Assembly: GCA_963823895.1 (NCBI GenBank)
Contig: CAWGNG010000023.1
Span: 310,001 to 374,000, forward strand
Reading direction: 5' to 3'
DNA from: G963675935 sp963823895
GTDB taxonomy: Bacteria > Planctomycetota > Planctomycetia > Pirellulales > Thermoguttaceae
Length of the DNA stretch: 64,000 bases
A program made the position numbers and the translations under genes. A model generated the notes under the pieces. It did not search any database, was not told where the DNA came from, and worked only from the letters and a program-made list of their open reading frames with translations. How positions within the stretch are numbered: position 1 is the stretch's first letter; every line of letters begins with the position of its first letter. Of the stretch, positions 54,188-62,928 are shown in pieces.

Positions 54188-54272
54188 CGCGGAGTTGGCG
54201 TGTCGGGCAGCGGCGAAGTTCCCGGATAAGAATAGGGGCACATCTCCAGGCATCATTTCCATCGAGGGCCAA

Positions 54273-57200
54273 ATGACTGCGAATCCCCTTCCGCCGGCCG
54301 TTGCACTCGATCCTGCCGACATGGTCTGGATTGATGAAGTGGCCGATCAGTTCGAGGAGGCTTGGCGGGCGGGCAACCCGCCGACAATTGCCGCCTTTTT
54401 GGGCGGCGCAGCGGGGCCACGCCGCGAGGCCCTCGTCAAAGAGCTCGTACGGGTCGACCTGGCCTGTCGCCGCCGGCGTGGCGACTCGCCCATGCTCGAA
54501 CACTATCTCCGCGAATTTCCCGAATTGTCCTCGTTGCCGGCCGAATCGCTGGAAACGCTGCGGCACGAGGTCGGGGGCCAGGAGGTGGCGGGCTGCCCAC
54601 CGCAACTCGGGGATTTTCGCATTCTTCGCCGGCTCAAGATCGGGGGCATGGGCGAAATCTACGAGGCAGTTCAAGAACCCCTCGGCCGCCGAGTGGCCGT
54701 CAAGGTCATCCGCCAGGACCGGTTTTCCCCCGAACTCCGAGTGCGCTTCCTGCGCGAACAGCAGATTCTGGCCTCGTTGCACCAGTCACACATCGTGCCG
54801 ATTCACGCGGCCGGCACGGCGGGCCAGTTGCAGTTCTTCGCGATGCCGTTCATTCAGGGTGCGTCGCTGCACTACGTCATCGAGTTCCTCAAGCCGGGGC
54901 CAGGCGGCCCCGCCGCAAAGACGCCGTCGCTGGGTGAGTTGGCCGAACGGTTATCCACCGTTGCGCTTCAGGCGGAGCCGACCTCGAAGGTCGAGCCCCA
55001 GCCGGAGAGAACGCCGGGAGAAGCGGTGCCTGCCCACCTGGCTCCGCAAGGGCGCGGCGAAGCGAAGCGGAGACTTTCGCGGGAGTATTATCGCTCGGTG
55101 GCGTGTTTCCTGATCGACGCCGCCGAGGCGCTGCAGCACGCTCATGACCTAGGGATTCTGCACCGGGACGTGAAGCCGTCGAACCTGATGGTCGACGCGT
55201 TGGGCCACTGCTGGATCATCGATTTCGGGCTGGCGGCTTATCTTCATGATGCGGGGGAAAAAGGTTCGCTGCCGGCGACCTGGGGCGTCAACCACGAGCC
55301 GTTGACGGGCGGCAGCCGGCCGGGAACGCCGGAATACATGGCCCCAGAGCAGTGGCAAGGGGGGACGCTCGACGCGCGGACGGATATTTGGGGCCTGGGC
55401 GCGACGCTTTATGAACTGCTCACCTTGCAGCGGGTCTTCTCAGGCCCAACGCTCACGGCAGTAAGGGAGAACGTGCTGAACGCCGAGCCGACCCCGCCCA
55501 CGAGTTTCGTGCGAGGACTGCCCACGGATCTGGCGAAGATCTGTCTCAAGGCACTGCAGAAGTCGCCGGAGGGGCGCTACGCCAGCGCCTCTGAGTTCGC
55601 CGAAGACTTGAGGCGTTGGTTGGCGCACGAGCCGACGTCGGTTCGCCGCGGCGTCGTTCGGCGGTTTTCGCTTTGGAGCCGCAACAACAAGGGTTGGGCC
55701 GCCGCCATCGCCTTCGCTTCGGCGGCTGTCGTTGGTCTGGCGGTTGCGGCTGAAGTCCGGGCGGTTGCGACGGAGGAGCGAGAGCAAGCTCTCGCGCGCG
55801 ATGTAATCATGCAGAAGGCACAGGCGCAGCTCCTTGCCCTACATAGAACTATCGGCAATCACAGTTGGCGTGAGGAGGCATTCGCCTCGATTCGCCAAGC
55901 GGCTCAGATTCGCGTCGATGAGCGGTTGCGTGACGAGGCGGCTGCCGCCCTGGAGGGCATCGACGGGCGTCTCGCCGTCGAGGCCGGTCCGTTCGATGCC
56001 TCTTCGGTCGCGTTCGACGCTGCGGGAAAGCGCCTTCTCGTCGGGGGGGTTGTCGAGGACGGGGTTGCACGAGGAGCAAAGTGCTTTGATCTAGCGACGA
56101 ATCAGTGCCGCGACTCCAAGCGGCGTGGTCTCGGACCTGCCGCGTTCCGCGATGAGGACGGCACGCCGTTGCAGGTCATCGTCGGCGGCCGCGAACGCCC
56201 GACCTTAACACTTTGGAACATCGCAACCGACAAGCCCCTGCGCAATTTGGAATTGCCAGTTGAACGCGGCGCGGGGTTTGCCCTTTCGGTGCTGGAGCAG
56301 CCTCTCGTTGTCCTCACCAGCAACGGATCGTTTGCGGCTGCGTGCGTGAAACTGCCCGGCGATCGTCAAACCGTGTTTGCCTGGAACGCGAAATCGGGTG
56401 AGTTGCTGTGGCGCGTGGAGCGCAAGGGTCCGCCGATCACGGCACTGGCCCTGAGCACGGAGGGGGCGGAGTTGGCTATCGGTGATTCGGAAGGGCAACT
56501 CACCGTATACCCATTGCCAAAGGGCGATTTGCAAGAACTGCCGCGCTCGGGACGAAACGGCATACATGGTCTGGCGTTTGGCTCCATGCCGACTCAGCAG
56601 CGGAACAAGTTGACGGAGAAGCGGCTGTTGGCGGTCGGTGAAGCCGGGGGCAACGCGACGATCTGGGATCTCGATCGCGGCATTCCTCAAGCCTACTGCT
56701 ACGGCTCTTGTTATGACGTGAACGCGCTGGCTTTTAGTCCCGACGGGGCGACGCTGGCCACGGGGGGGAGAGGTTATATTAGCCTATGGGACGTGACGAC
56801 CGGGCGACCCCTCGTGGCGCTGAAACACAAGGACTTTGTGAGCGCTCTCTCCTTTTCCGCGGACGGAAGGCATCTGGGGGCTGGCAGAATTTCGGTATAT
56901 GGCCGCGGCGCCAGCGGTGAGGGCGGAATGCACGTTTGGGATTTGGAAATGGGCCGCGGGATCCAGACGCTACGCGGTTTGTGCGCCCCAATCGCCAACG
57001 TCTGCATCGCACCGACCGTGGATCGCATCGCCGCGCTGTCGCACGATTGGCAAATCGGCGTGTGGAACCTGAAATCCGGATTCCTCGAGCGCGTGCTTGA
57101 TGCCCCAAAAGGCATCCTCGCCGACAATGCTGCGCTGGAGATCAGTCCTGACGGACGCAGGGTCTTCTTCGCAGCCGGCAGCGAGGCTCGCTTATGGGAC

Positions 57201-57944
57201 CTGACGACCGGCCAGGAGCGGGCGTGGAACCTCGTGCAACGTGGGATTTGTGACGCCGCCGCCTTCGACGCGAGCGGAAAGAGTTTATTCTACTTTCGCG
57301 TGGAACGGCAAGCAGCCCCGCGGGCGCATCGCCCGCCCGGTTCGTCAGGACATCCGGACGAAGGCCACTTGGTCGGCCGCATGCGCAATCTTCTGGGACC
57401 GACGCCGCTTGTCGCCCTGTGGGACACTCCTGCTTTCAGCAGCCGCGTTTATAATGCCGAAGTGGTCCGCGATGGCACGTGTGTCGTGGTGTTTAGCGGA
57501 GTCGACGGTGGAGAAAGCTCGCTCCAACTCTTTGACGCGGCGCAGGGAAGGGAGCTTTGGTCGTTGACCGGCGGGCATGCGACTTTCTGCTTGGACGCGT
57601 CAGGCAAGTACATGGCGATCAACAGCGTTTCCGGCAGGGGGGCCACACTTTTGGCTTTGCCCGGCTGTCGCATGGTGGACCAACTCGAGCGGTTTCCGAA
57701 CTGCCTGGCCCCCGCTGCCACGTTCGGCGCGGAACAAGGAACGCCCGGCGGCTTTGCGTTGTGCCGCCGCCACGACAAAGAGGTTATCGTCACGCTCGGC
57801 GGCAGCAAGGAGGTCACTTCCGTAAAGAACCAGTTCTCTACGGATGGAAAGCTCGTCGCCTGGGGCAACATCGACTGCACGGTGAACGTCTGCAATATCG
57901 AGGAATTGCGGCATGAGTTGGCTGCCTTTGGACTCGCATGGTAG
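54273..57944 (+). CDS. Membrane Ser/Thr protein kinase with C-terminal WD40-like propeller
   Basis: The 1223-residue protein has a planctomycete kinase leader (MVWIDEVADQFEEAWRAGNP), then a Hanks-type kinase: GGMGEIYEA near residue 124, VAVKVIRQD, HRDVKPSN near 297, DFGLA near 317, PEYMAPEQW near 357. A single membrane helix (KGWAAAIAFASAAVVGLAVA) lies near residue 475. The remaining 700 residues are degenerate WD40 repeats (VNALAFSPDGATLATGGRGY, ISLWDVTTGRPLVAL, MHVWDLEMGRG). It ends in ELRHELAAFGLAW, as such kinases do. An insert between kinase lobes (residues about 210-270) is larger than usual. It probably senses extracytoplasmic cues and acts with the ECF sigma factor. Confidence 0.92.
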   Translation: MTANPLPPAVALDPADMVWIDEVADQFEEAWRAGNPPTIAAFLGGAAGPRREALVKELVRVDLACRRRRGDSPMLEHYLREFPELSSLPAESLETLRHEVGGQEVAGCPPQLGDFRILRRLKIGGMGEIYEAVQEPLGRRVAVKVIRQDRFSPELRVRFLREQQILASLHQSHIVPIHAAGTAGQLQFFAMPFIQGASLHYVIEFLKPGPGGPAAKTPSLGELAERLSTVALQAEPTSKVEPQPERTPGEAVPAHLAPQGRGEAKRRLSREYYRSVACFLIDAAEALQHAHDLGILHRDVKPSNLMVDALGHCWIIDFGLAAYLHDAGEKGSLPATWGVNHEPLTGGSRPGTPEYMAPEQWQGGTLDARTDIWGLGATLYELLTLQRVFSGPTLTAVRENVLNAEPTPPTSFVRGLPTDLAKICLKALQKSPEGRYASASEFAEDLRRWLAHEPTSVRRGVVRRFSLWSRNNKGWAAAIAFASAAVVGLAVAAEVRAVATEEREQALARDVIMQKAQAQLLALHRTIGNHSWREEAFASIRQAAQIRVDERLRDEAAAALEGIDGRLAVEAGPFDASSVAFDAAGKRLLVGGVVEDGVARGAKCFDLATNQCRDSKRRGLGPAAFRDEDGTPLQVIVGGRERPTLTLWNIATDKPLRNLELPVERGAGFALSVLEQPLVVLTSNGSFAAACVKLPGDRQTVFAWNAKSGELLWRVERKGPPITALALSTEGAELAIGDSEGQLTVYPLPKGDLQELPRSGRNGIHGLAFGSMPTQQRNKLTEKRLLAVGEAGGNATIWDLDRGIPQAYCYGSCYDVNALAFSPDGATLATGGRGYISLWDVTTGRPLVALKHKDFVSALSFSADGRHLGAGRISVYGRGASGEGGMHVWDLEMGRGIQTLRGLCAPIANVCIAPTVDRIAALSHDWQIGVWNLKSGFLERVLDAPKGILADNAALEISPDGRRVFFAAGSEARLWDLTTGQERAWNLVQRGICDAAAFDASGKSLFYFRVERQAAPRAHRPPGSSGHPDEGHLVGRMRNLLGPTPLVALWDTPAFSSRVYNAEVVRDGTCVVVFSGVDGGESSLQLFDAAQGRELWSLTGGHATFCLDASGKYMAINSVSGRGATLLALPGCRMVDQLERFPNCLAPAATFGAEQGTPGGFALCRRHDKEVIVTLGGSKEVTSVKNQFSTDGKLVAWGNIDCTVNVCNIEELRHELAAFGLAW

Positions 57945-58130
57945 CGATATGCGGGCGGCGGCGGTCTCTTCAACGGCGTCTCCATTTTCGGCGAGGACGG
58001 TCGTTGCTTGGCCTGTGGCAGCCGCGACGTTGCTGTCCTGGTTGCCGACATCATTGCGGTGCAAGAGCGCCTGGCGAAAGTGGGCATGGGGTGCAAAGCC
58101 CGCGCTCTTCTTGGTTTGTCTGTCGGGTGA
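57945..58130 (+). pseudogene. Relic of a WD40-kinase tail directly after the kinase stop
   Basis: In the same frame as the kinase and straight after its TAG, 61 codons remain open and read GVSIFGEDGRCLACGSRDVA and VADIIAVQERLAKVGMGC before TGA 58128. This repeats the pattern of a kinase C-terminus ('...DxxAVxxxLAxLGLxW'). It looks like a degenerate duplicate of a propeller tail, perhaps left by unequal recombination with a paralogue. Confidence 0.55.
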
Positions 58131-58247
58131 CCGGACGAAACCCGGATTTCTAGAGTGGGATGCTCAACAGGCCGAGTGGCATTCCGTTACCGTCACATCT
58201 CCCAGCCTGCGTTGTATAGCCATTGAGCGGATGAAAGGAATCAACCG

Positions 58248-59273
58248 ATGAACGCCAGTCTTTGCGAAGCGAACCGACATACGAGCACCGTGGCGGAGCC
58301 GCGAATTGGGTTGGTTCTTTCCGGCGGAGGAGCACGCGCTGCGGCACATCTCGGGGTGCTTGCCGTACTCGAGCGGGAATTCTCCTTCGACTGCGTGGTT
58401 GGAACCAGCGCGGGTTCGCTGACCGGGCTGTTCTATGCCCTTGGCTACACTAGCGCGGAGATGCTTGCGTTGGTAAAGAAGGAACTTGGTCCGGGATTGG
58501 TGGGGTTTCTGCCCGGAGGGGCATACCTGCACGTTCTTCGGCTAATGCGCGGCCGGCTTGCCAGCCGTCTGCTGCGTTACGTCCCGCGCTGCGTCCGCCT
58601 GGAAGATTTCTCGCGCCCTAGGCTGATCGTCACCTGCACCGACTTGGTCACGAAGCGTTGCGTGCCGCTGAATCACGGCAGCGCCGCAAGCGCAGTTGTG
58701 GCCAGTTGCAGCCTGCCGGGCGTGGCGACACCGGTGCTCGATGGCCCGATGGTGCTGGTTGACGGCGGGTTGGTCGATAACTGCCCATGCCACGCGCTCC
58801 GCGGGCAGAACGTTGACGTGATCGTGGCCGTCGACGCCAGCGGCGTCCGGCCAACTCCGATCCGCCCCGGCCGCACACCCGGTCTCATGCAGACCTTACT
58901 AAGCTGCTGGGAAGCCCAGCGGGGCTTGCCGTCTGCCCCGCCTGACGCCCGCCCCGACGTGACGATTCGTCCCGACACGTCGGCGTACAGCTTTGCCGAT
59001 TTCTCTCCCCGCGCGATTGACGCACTGGCCGAGGCGGGGCGTCGAGCAGCAGAAGCAGCTCTCCCGCAACTTCGGGCGATACTGTCGCAGAAGACCGTCC
59101 GCTCGGCGAGCCCGCACGCACTTTCCGACAGACGATCCCGCACGTCGATACTGCGGAGTTCGGCGTGCGTTGACACGGCGGGAGCCCTTCTGCCAGGAAT
59201 TCTCAGAAAAGAAATGCCCACTCGCAACGCCGGGTCGTTCCGCAAGTTCGCTGGAGCGTTTTCCCGAAACTAA
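58248..59273 (+). CDS. Patatin-like phospholipase
   Basis: The 341-residue protein has the patatin set: oxyanion-hole loop LVLSGGGARAAAHLG (GGGARA in place of GGGxRG), nucleophile VVGTSAGSLTGLFYAL (GTSAGS, near residue 58), and catalytic Asp in LVDGGLVDNCPCHAL. It hydrolyses acyl esters, probably phospholipids, without signal peptide. ATG 58248 follows GAAAGGAATC. After LPQLRAIL (about residue 280) the composition changes to Arg/Ser-rich non-conserved residues, so the last ~60 residues may result from a frameshift near 59090. Confidence 0.85.
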   Translation: MNASLCEANRHTSTVAEPRIGLVLSGGGARAAAHLGVLAVLEREFSFDCVVGTSAGSLTGLFYALGYTSAEMLALVKKELGPGLVGFLPGGAYLHVLRLMRGRLASRLLRYVPRCVRLEDFSRPRLIVTCTDLVTKRCVPLNHGSAASAVVASCSLPGVATPVLDGPMVLVDGGLVDNCPCHALRGQNVDVIVAVDASGVRPTPIRPGRTPGLMQTLLSCWEAQRGLPSAPPDARPDVTIRPDTSAYSFADFSPRAIDALAEAGRRAAEAALPQLRAILSQKTVRSASPHALSDRRSRTSILRSSACVDTAGALLPGILRKEMPTRNAGSFRKFAGAFSRN

Positions 59274-59299
59274 ATCACCGTTTTCATGAAAGAGCAATC

Positions 59300-59650
59300 A
59301 TGTCACTCGACCAGCTCTTGGCTCAGTGTGAACTGGAACGGTGCCGTCGCGGAGTCTCTTTTGTCATCGACCCGGACACATTTGCGATCGGAACGACGGA
59401 ACAATCGTTCCGCTCGCCGCTGGAGTTCCTGGCGGACTGCCGCAACGAAAGCGGGGAAGATTCACCACTGAAACTGGCGGCCCACTCCAAGTTATTTGGT
59501 ATCACTGAGAACCTGATTGAGCAGCTCATCGTGGTTTCGGACGGTGGATGCTGTGGCTATTTGCGCGACCGGCTGGAGGCGGCTTGCGGGCTTGATGCTA
59601 AGCAGTCATTCCTCGACGCCGAGCCGGCAGCACTCGAAGGAAACGGCTGA
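59300..59650 (+). CDS. Hypothetical protein, 116 aa
   Basis: The soluble protein (MSLDQLLAQCELERCRRGVS) has amphipathic helices (SPLEFLADCRNESGEDS, NLIEQLIVVSDGGCCGYLRD) and several Cys residues (C10, C15, C48, C84, C85, C96). No family is recognised. It begins 27 bp after the patatin gene on the same strand and may share its transcript. Start at ATG 59300 follows GAAAGAGCAATC. Confidence 0.6.
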   Translation: MSLDQLLAQCELERCRRGVSFVIDPDTFAIGTTEQSFRSPLEFLADCRNESGEDSPLKLAAHSKLFGITENLIEQLIVVSDGGCCGYLRDRLEAACGLDAKQSFLDAEPAALEGNG

Positions 59651-59746
59651 TTTGTGCGCGGCGCTTTCAAACAAGGGCTGTCTTGAGAACTTCTCGGCGG
59701 CGGCTTCGTTGAGCTTTCGTTTCCAAGGTGACAAAGGCCGGACTCC

Positions 59747-60205
59747 TCAGGATCGACTCGCGGAATGCTTCGCATTCGCTCGGCGGCCCGCTCGGCGGCA
59801 GGCTTTCCGAGCCGCTGGGCGCGTTTGGCCGACCTCGAATGCCACTTGGTTGGTGATCACGCTGCGACGATGGGCATTGGTGATGATGGCCCCAAGCACG
59901 CAAAGGTCCGGCTGAACCCGCTCCTGGATAATGTGAACCGTCAATTGCAAGTGGACATGTGCGTGGAGTTCAAAGCCGCCCGGCTGTGCCACGGCAAGCA
60001 AGCCGTCGGCCGTCGCTAGGCAATTGACGGCCAGAATGCCCAGCGACGGCGGACAGTCGAGCAGCACCACCGCGTTCGCCGGCAGTTGCGTTCGCTCCAG
60101 GCAGGTCCGTAGAAAACACTCGCGGCCAGGCTCGGTCAGGAGTTCGGTTTCAATCCGGGCAAGCTCGATACTGCTCGGGCTTAACGTGAGATTGGGGGCA
60201 AGCAT
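59747..60205 (-). pseudogene. ParA/Soj-family ATPase remnant
   Basis: The minus-strand frame matches the middle of ParA proteins: LSPSSIELARIETELLTEPG, AVVLLDCPPSLGILAVNCLA (the Walker A' region partner, motif DCPPS), GLLAVAQPGGFELHA and VLGAIITNAHRRSVITNQVA. The N-terminal third with the deviant Walker A loop (KGGVGKT) is absent, and after FEVGQ the frame turns to Arg/Ala-rich nonsense. No parB gene is adjacent. It is a partial relic, perhaps from a plasmid-like or chromosomal duplicate. Confidence 0.75.
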
Positions 60206-60592
60206 ATCGACTGGCAGCGACGCGCGGCACGGGCCTCGGCCTGATTCCGAGTCGGAACACCGGCATCTACAGTGAGTTACGACGATGCCGGAAACACGCT
60301 TGCACCTCCGATTGTCCTTCCGAATGGCACCCACCGCAGATGTCTGCACTTCTTGGTCCCTGACCGCCTATTGTGTTTGGAGACAGCTTTTCACGTGGCA
60401 TCGCGCCAATGCTGGGACCCAGGTTCGGAGCGAGTTCGGTGCGGAAGCGGCTCAACTGTGTCCTTGCGGCAGCCGTGAAAAATCTTTGATCGCCGGGCGG
60501 TGGTGACGGCGACGGACGGTCGATGATCGGAGGGCGATGCCAGACGCGATGTGCCGCCACGGGATCGGCGACGAGAGGTACGAGGCGAGGTG
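60206..60592. other. Intergenic region left of the IS66-type element
   Basis: In these 387 bp I see no convincing gene. Several short frames exist but have poor composition and no ribosome sites. The left end of the IS66-type element should lie near its right edge, and the displaced start of the interrupted histidine kinase would be expected here or beyond; I could not identify either. Confidence 0.4.
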
Positions 60593-61171
60593 TCACGACC
60601 GTGACGCCTCAATGTGGTTTCGCAGTGCCCCAAGTTCCTCGTCACAGATGAAGCCCACGCTGTCGGTTGCCGTCATTCCCTCGCACCATGCGATGATCTC
60701 GGCCGGCGGCAGGTCGCACTTCTTCAGGGCCTTGATGATCACCGCGAAACACTCCTCGATGTCTGCCGTCATCATTCCCTCGTCACTCATTTCCACCTGC
60801 TGGCTCCCTTGCTTCATCAAATCCAGCGAAAGCTCCATCGCCGGCCGCAACTGTCCCAGATCGACCAATCGGCTTAGGTTGCGTTTCACCGCTTCATAGG
60901 CCGCGTAGTCGTAGCTGAAATTGCGGTTGATGTCTCGTTCGTCGAAGTCGGTCGCGTCGGCGATGGCTTGCCGCGTCGCGGCAGCCAGTTCTTCGGCCGG
61001 GGCCTGCAACTCGAATCTGGCGTCGAGTTGGCGGAGAATCGTGCGGTCATCTTTCGCCAATTCCAGCAGAACGTCGATCAGGTCGCCTTTGCTGCGTTTC
61101 GCCAATGCCTTACGCAGCCTAGCCGCGGAATCTGCCGTCTTAACGGCTTTCTTCGGACGGTGTTTTGACAT
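60593..61171 (-). CDS. Hypothetical protein, probable IS66 passenger
   Basis: The 192-residue protein starts at ATG 61171 (MSKHRPKKAVKTADSAARLR) with AAAGGAACG upstream. It has helical repeats: GDLIDVLLELAKDDRTILRQ, AAATRQAIADATDFDERDIN, YEAVKRNLSRLVDLGQLRPA and VIIKALKKCDLPPAEIIAWC. It resembles small SWIM-associated or DUF6880-type helical proteins, with low certainty. It overlaps the end of the transposase gene by 32 bp on the same strand, so it is likely translated with it and travels with the element. Confidence 0.65.
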   Translation of the reverse strand: MSKHRPKKAVKTADSAARLRKALAKRSKGDLIDVLLELAKDDRTILRQLDARFELQAPAEELAAATRQAIADATDFDERDINRNFSYDYAAYEAVKRNLSRLVDLGQLRPAMELSLDLMKQGSQQVEMSDEGMMTADIEECFAVIIKALKKCDLPPAEIIAWCEGMTATDSVGFICDEELGALRNHIEASRS

Positions 61172-62846
61172 GTCGCGTTCCTTTGCTCTCCAGCGCGTCT
61201 CGATAGTTCCACGGCATCCAGTGCTCTGGATTGGCGGATAACTCGCCCGCATGCCGCTCAAGCTCAGTCAGGTAGTCGAACGGGTTCGCGCCGCACAGTT
61301 CGCAGGTGTGGATCAGGCTCATAAACAAATCCCCCACCTCCGCGCCGTGGCACGTCTTGTAGAACAAGGCGTTTTTGCGGTGCAGGATCGCCCGCTTTAG
61401 CGCGCGTTCGCACACGTTGTTGTCCAGCGGCGCGCCGGCCACGCGGAGGAACAACGTCAGCCGCTCCCAGTGTTTCAACAGGTACGAAATCGCGCTGCCC
61501 AACGACGAGTTTGGCTCGACGCACCGTTGCTCGAATTGTCGGACAAGCCAGGCGTGAAGTTCTTCCATCACCGGGCCGCTCTCGGCCTGGTGGAAGAGCA
61601 ATCGTTCCTGCGGCGACAGATTTCGCTCTCGGGCGATGCCGTCATTCTTGTAAATCACGGCGAGCGCTTCCAACACGTGCCGGCACTCCTCGGGAAAACG
61701 TTCCGCCACTTCCACGAACTGCCGCCGTCCGTGGGCCAGACAGTGGGCCACGATCGTCGCCAGCTCCCCAGGCAAATTCCGCGGCAAGGCATCACACATC
61801 TGAATCGGCGCGGCCAACGATTCGGCACGCTCGATCAGCACGTCCGCCAGATTCTCGCCCGCGTGTTGACGCCCGCTGAAAAACAGGGCGATCTTGCGGT
61901 CTTCCTTGCTGGAAACAACGCCCGAAGTGAACATGCCCTTGCGCTCGGCCGGCGGTTTCTTCGCCGAGCCCTCGGCTGAAGTGTCGGCAGCCTCTGCGGC
62001 GAAAGTCTCTTCCTTGGCTCGTGCGCCCATCAGCTCCAGAATCTTGACCGTCGTATCATCATTGAAAACCACCTCGCCTTGCGCCGCCTGGCGAATCAAT
62101 TCCGCGAAAGCCGGCTCGATCTTCTCGGCCTTGGCGTGAACGATCTCCCATTGGGTCGAAGCCGGCAGCGGAATGCCCAAGCTTCCTTGTAGCTTCTCCT
62201 CGCGGTTGAAGGGCATCCCGGTTCCGTACTTCAGCAAGGCGATCATGCTGCCCGCCGTTGCATCATACTTTTCCGGGCCCACCTCGTCGGGCGACTGGGC
62301 CGTGAAGACGACGCCGCACAAGTTGCACCGCAACTTCTGCAGTTCGTAAATCTTGGCCTGAATCGGGGCCTGCCCCACCAATCGAACCAGCACGCCCGGC
62401 CGGCCCGTCTCGTAGACTGTGCCCTTGTCGCACTTCGGGCAGGCGTCACCCGGCTGGAGCGACTCGTGAGGCACCGCAACCTTCTCCGCCCCGGCGTAGG
62501 CGTCGGCCCCGTTGCGGCCGTGTCCTTTGGCAGGCGTTTTCGCCGCGTCTTCCGGCGCCAACACCACGGCAGTCGAAACGGCCGCAGATGCCGACCGCGG
62601 CGACGCCAAATCCTTGCCGCCGCCGATCACCGTCTTCGTTTTCTCGGTCCGCGAACCGAAAAGCAGCTTCCGCAAGCGAGCGATCGTGGTGTTCTTGTCG
62701 TCCACTAACTCGGCGATGGTGTCGTAGGCATCCACCACCGCCCTGAGGATCGCATAATCCTTCTCGTCGAGTTTTTTCTCGGCTTGCCGCAGAGCGTCTT
62801 CCAACTGGCTCATGTCGATCTCGATGGTCGAAAGCTTCGTTGGCAT
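61140..62846 (-). CDS. IS66-family transposase (TnpC)
   Basis: The 568-residue protein has the IS66 TnpC layout. An N-terminal leucine-zipper-like coiled coil (SQLEDALRQAEKKLDEKDYA, ARLRKLLFGSRTEKTK) precedes a zinc finger (C137PKC140, C171NLC174) and the DDE domain: VFNDDTTVKILE (first Asp), MCDALPRN (second Asp) and NNVCERALKRAILHRKNALF with the Glu. The C-terminal IS66 domain (FMSLIHTCELCGANPFDYLT) is intact. It has no frameshift and appears functional. Confidence 0.95.
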   Translation of the reverse strand: MPTKLSTIEIDMSQLEDALRQAEKKLDEKDYAILRAVVDAYDTIAELVDDKNTTIARLRKLLFGSRTEKTKTVIGGGKDLASPRSASAAVSTAVVLAPEDAAKTPAKGHGRNGADAYAGAEKVAVPHESLQPGDACPKCDKGTVYETGRPGVLVRLVGQAPIQAKIYELQKLRCNLCGVVFTAQSPDEVGPEKYDATAGSMIALLKYGTGMPFNREEKLQGSLGIPLPASTQWEIVHAKAEKIEPAFAELIRQAAQGEVVFNDDTTVKILELMGARAKEETFAAEAADTSAEGSAKKPPAERKGMFTSGVVSSKEDRKIALFFSGRQHAGENLADVLIERAESLAAPIQMCDALPRNLPGELATIVAHCLAHGRRQFVEVAERFPEECRHVLEALAVIYKNDGIARERNLSPQERLLFHQAESGPVMEELHAWLVRQFEQRCVEPNSSLGSAISYLLKHWERLTLFLRVAGAPLDNNVCERALKRAILHRKNALFYKTCHGAEVGDLFMSLIHTCELCGANPFDYLTELERHAGELSANPEHWMPWNYRDALESKGTRHVKTPSEESR

Positions 62847-62928
62847 GATGATACCAGCATCTTTGACAGTTCCGCCTCGGGCTGTTCGAGCCCTTTGTCA
62901 CCACCAAGCCTCAAGGATTAGGCATGTC

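Larger units (their letters stand above)
60593..62928 (-). mobile_element. IS66-family insertion (tnpC plus passenger), ends approximate
   Basis: The element comprises a TnpC-type transposase and a downstream passenger gene on the minus strand. The accessory tnpA/tnpB genes of classical IS66 are absent, as in the ISBst12-like subgroup. On its right the sequence passes, at about 62925, into the body of a histidine kinase whose first membrane helix is cut. I could not see clear terminal inverted repeats or a target duplication, so the limits given are those of the genes and of the kinase junction. Confidence 0.65.

Noticed and set aside
57306..57375. Palindromic repeat within the kinase (GGGCGCATCGCCC region)
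   Set aside because: A short GC hairpin is visible and the encoded residues look inserted, but I found no second copy in the window to establish it as a repeat.
60267..60596. Short frames that might be the lost N-terminus of the histidine kinase
   Set aside because: None encodes a membrane helix that would continue into the kinase fragment.
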